The notes beneath the pieces were generated by a model. The model ran no database searches. It worked only from the letters and a program-made list of their open reading frames with translations, and was not told where the DNA came from. The translations under genes and the position numbers were made by a program. Positions 62,901-64,000 of a stretch of DNA of 64,000 nucleotides are shown here, in pieces; the stretch's first letter is position 1; the number at the start of each line of letters is the position of its first letter. The DNA is from Thereva unica (lineage: Eukaryota > Arthropoda > Insecta > Diptera > Therevidae), in the NCBI GenBank assembly GCA_949987705.1, contig OX465281.1, positions 4,194,001 through 4,258,000 on the forward strand. The letters are read 5' to 3'.

Positions 62901-63290
62901 AATCAAACTTACCTTAATCTTCTTTTTTTTAATGGTTATTTCCTCGCAAGAAATCTCTAATTAAATAAAAGTTACTAGTTACTCAAAAAGCGAACTCATT
63001 CAATTACCTCCGGCACCCTTATATTTTCCTTTTGCTCTCAAGTTCTTTAATGTTTCCCTCAAAATTTTATCAGAACTTTCGGCCAACTTTACAAATTCAT
63101 AAAAAGTTTTCATACTATCAACACAAACCTCGCAAAGGGTTTGGGGCAGACTATCACTTCCATATACATTCAGGCTTGTGCACCTATTTAAGAAACCAAG
63201 GTACGACAGGTTTGATGAATCTTCGATTTTGGAATTTAGTAAGGTGCATTTGTCCGTTCTTTTAATACAAACTCGGCACAAACTATCCAT
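56931..63290 (-). CDS. Gene H: ZAD zinc-finger protein, full set of modules
   Basis: Predicted 763 residues. Exons right to left: 63008-63290, 62913-62956, 61951-62046, 61799-61900, 61556-61741, 61403-61505, 61303-61346, 58800-58865, 58651-58749, 58442-58592, 58346-58392, 57910-58292, 57575-57847, 57245-57508, 57035-57180, 56931-56935. All phases agree; the stop is created by splicing G to ATTAA. It has both linker cassettes, eight intact fingers and three split fingers. Likely nuclear and sequence-specific in DNA binding. LINE copies fill the inter-cassette intron. Confidence 0.74.
57035..57180 (-). CDS. Gene H half finger and acidic tail exon
   Basis: YQRHLC (H-x1-C, as in gene F), then DIPLEETVTIEKPSLSPKER and SRSPSQSDVNLLE, leaving in phase 1 at GAAG|GTGAGT. 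Reading through the donor would add MSRENRIVE before a stop, an alternative end if the intron is retained. Confidence 0.7.
57245..57508 (-). CDS. Gene H finger exon 3
   Basis: Half YTKHMEIC, finger CQICGKQLCSPHYRNKHIMK with an extra residue between its histidines, finger CEQCGKECLTAKLLRRHMKR, then a shortened spacer (HAPFKC) and the half CVNCKKVFNTWS. 88 codons. Confidence 0.8.
57575..57847 (-). CDS. Gene H finger exon 2
   Basis: Half YNRHMDIC, fingers CKICGKKVSSKQYLNFHMES and CQKCDKEYDNTIALRNHMKL, half CKICGKPLSSKN. 91 codons, the standard module. Confidence 0.83.
57910..58292 (-). CDS. Gene H finger exon 1 (four fingers)
   Basis: Phase 0: CEICGKQFCTKLYLKEHIKY, CNQCGKEFTHNHSLRKHMKL, a spacer (SPTSIKYEEK), CKICGRIFATKYYLNIHMES, CNKCGKEYNNSRSLRNHMKW and the half CENCGKFFAWRS. 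Acceptor AAATGCAG|CACGGA. Confidence 0.84.
58346..58865 (-). CDS. Second linker cassette of gene H
   Basis: Exons 58800-58865, 58651-58749 (EEPRLSEGTSIADLKGAEMS), 58442-58592 (SIEEPDDILSS, SEDDLPVRKLGKG) and 58346-58392 (47 nt, one codon longer than usual). The e3' exon has lost the CQP part through a short deletion. Confidence 0.67.
58900..59650 (+). mobile_element. LINE endonuclease (APE) region
   Basis: Frames 58911-59108 and 59229-59627: VRTLYQPGKIRVLLKQLEKY, ADIAAIQEVRWL (catalytic glutamate motif), then GQVIIGDAPECNDNGRRLVN and RTYRGANVDSDHFLVDAKMR (the S-D-H motif). This is the N-terminal half of an RTE/CR1-type LINE. The segment between the frames is damaged. Confidence 0.75.
59985..60420 (-). 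mobile_element. Jockey-type LINE 3' end
   Basis: Begins with the AAGCTTAGGAATCGCCTTTT 3'UTR repeat, then minus-strand sequence with VQHLRVQPQGPSTSTHAPSK-like content at 60060-60160 and FRTRTTSQSSTARSIDIYSR. It resembles the ends near 16640 and 49700. Confidence 0.5.
60590..60775 (+). mobile_element. RTE-like LINE 3' end
   Basis: A 5'-truncated copy: CTGACAGCAGCGTATCCGTT, CGAGGACGTCCCGCTCGAAC and the GAAGAAGAAGAAG tail, as at 10320 and 36235. Confidence 0.7.
61303..62046 (-). CDS. First linker cassette of gene H (e3 to e7)
   Basis: Exons 61951-62046 (QSFHCQPSENSTEP, LDIVK), 61799-61900 (EEPQLSESTSIAYL, SHPEHPK), 61556-61741 (TIQVLDDSSSCIDR, DEAPTSLLKNKL), 61403-61505 (TEVVIKQEPLDPES, with IKQE fitting psi-K-x-E) and 61303-61346. 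Exon e6 leaves through GTACCT, a weaker donor. Confidence 0.7.
62060..62900. other. Long e2-e3 intron of gene H
   Basis: Contains a short GATA tract (ATAGATAGATAGATAT near 62108) and two unrelated minus-strand frames (62249-62500, 62593-62805) with no recognisable family. The second (KKLADELKALNENDQPDKTI) looks protein-like in composition but is isolated. Confidence 0.35.
62913..62956 (-). CDS. Linker exon e2 of gene H
   Basis: 44 nt: ISCEEITIKKKKIK after the ZAD, more basic than its relatives. Acceptor TTAATTAG, donor GTAAGT. Confidence 0.67.
63008..63290 (-). CDS. ZAD exon of gene H
   Basis: ATG at 63290 (MDSLCRVCIKRTDKC), donor GGAG|GTAATT. CRVC and CEVC pairs intact; MKTFYEFVKLAESSD helix. 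The stretch LNRCTSLNVYGSDSLP is the most diverged part of the ZAD loop. Confidence 0.87.
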
Positions 63291-63295
63291 TCTTA

Positions 63296-63445
63296 AACCA
63301 CAAAACCACAATAAACAATCAATTGACAGCGAAAGGTAAAGTGGACAATTGTGAGTGGGATGCACACCAAAAAGTAAGAAGAAGATACGGAGATTTATGT
63401 TGATTATACTACATGGGGCAAATTACACTATCCACCACTGTCAGG
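63296..63445 (-). promoter_or_regulatory. Upstream block of gene H (promoter class 1)
   Basis: AATAAACAATCAATTGACAG, AAAAAGTAAGAAGAAGATAC, GATTATACTACATGGGGCAA and TTACACTATCCACCACTGTC, the least altered version in the window. Confidence 0.57.
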
Positions 63446-64000
63446 TGAAATATCGCGGCTGTAGCTCGGAGCGTGCCTGATAACCGAAGTTTATTCATTT
63501 CGAAACGGTCACAGGAGTTGAGATATCACAACCCAGTTTACGCGGTAACGAAACACAAGATCTGGGCCTACATGGTTGCAACTTGCAGTTAACAAATGAA
63601 TTAAACCCAGCCGGGTACACACAACGCCGTGCATTCGCTGATTGGGTGGTGGAAATGCATGGACAGGGATCTTTATTTTTCAAATAAATTTATGGTGAGG
63701 GACGGGTCGCCTTTCCATCCATTTCCATTTAAGTACGTAAATAGGTCGGTTATGGACGTGTGACTTGTTGAAATTGAGACTTGAAATACGTTAAAAATAA
63801 AATCTATACTAATGCTCCAGCAACCATTCAACTAGTCAAAGACAATATTATAGATGCTATTGGCGAAATACAGCCGCAATTTTGCGAAAAGGACAAAATA
63901 TTTCATCAAAAGAATAACCGTTTGTAAGAAAAGCCGAAGCGAACATTTGGAAGATATTGTGTTCCATTATTCTTCTTCAAGCTCCTTTAATCCCTCATGG
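63446..64000. other. Right edge, intergenic
   Basis: No coding sequence I can support. 63790-63990 repeats 52205-52450 upstream of gene G (AGACAATATTATAGATGCTA, AAAAGAATAACCGTTTGTAA), which shows that the duplicated unit reaches at least 700 bp upstream of the ZAD exon. Confidence 0.45.

Overview
This is insect nuclear DNA, probably from a dipteran. The evidence is a run of paralogous genes that pair an N-terminal ZAD domain (zinc-finger-associated domain, an arthropod invention most expanded in flies) with C-terminal zinc fingers. Other support is short GT-AG introns, AT-rich intergenic DNA, and abundant jockey-, I-, R1- and RTE-like LINE remnants, P/pogo-type DNA elements and MITEs. No bacterial features are present. 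The species cannot be named from this sequence.

Layout. Eight direct-repeat gene units lie on the minus strand. I call them A to H from left to right: A 411-1841 (3' end beyond the left edge), B 6657-15988, C 18563-21933, D 24007-30232, E 33822-37767, F 40926-45225, G 47766-52001, H 56931-63290. A complete unit reads, in transcription order: promoter block; one 283-nt ZAD exon; a cassette of acidic linker exons (44-nt exon e2, then e3, e4, e5, e6); a second, diverged copy of that cassette (44-nt e7, then e3', e4', e5'); a third 44-nt exon (e7'); a set of zinc-finger exons; and, in several units, a mostly untranslated last exon. When I join the exons by their visible splice sites, every unit stays in frame. 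Predicted lengths are B 913, C 403, D 755, E 475, G 537 and H 763 residues. Unit F has lost its ZAD exon but keeps the promoter block and 622 codons of linker and fingers. Units C, E and G are compact, with cassettes or finger exons deleted or fused.

The most interesting structure is in the finger exons. Each ends after the first half (C-x2-C) of a zinc finger, and the next begins with the second half (H-x3-C). The phase-2 introns therefore cut a C2HC finger in two, and splicing rebuilds a standard C-x2-C-x12-H-x3-C finger at almost every junction. Internal finger exons are all multiples of 3 nt, so any of them could be skipped, duplicated or swapped without losing the frame or breaking the split finger. 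The short introns between them are themselves near-identical repeats. This gives a modular, recombinable array of DNA-binding exons.

The rest of the window is mobile-element debris sitting mainly in the long introns between ZAD exon and linkers, between the two linker cassettes, and between genes. It includes a THAP-containing P-like element with perfect 27-bp terminal inverted repeats (2099-3526), a broken intronless RACK1 copy (28445-29360), a pogo-like MITE (30785-31145), several further MITE families, a Ty3/gypsy integrase remnant, and many LINE fragments. No tRNA, rRNA or CRISPR array was seen.
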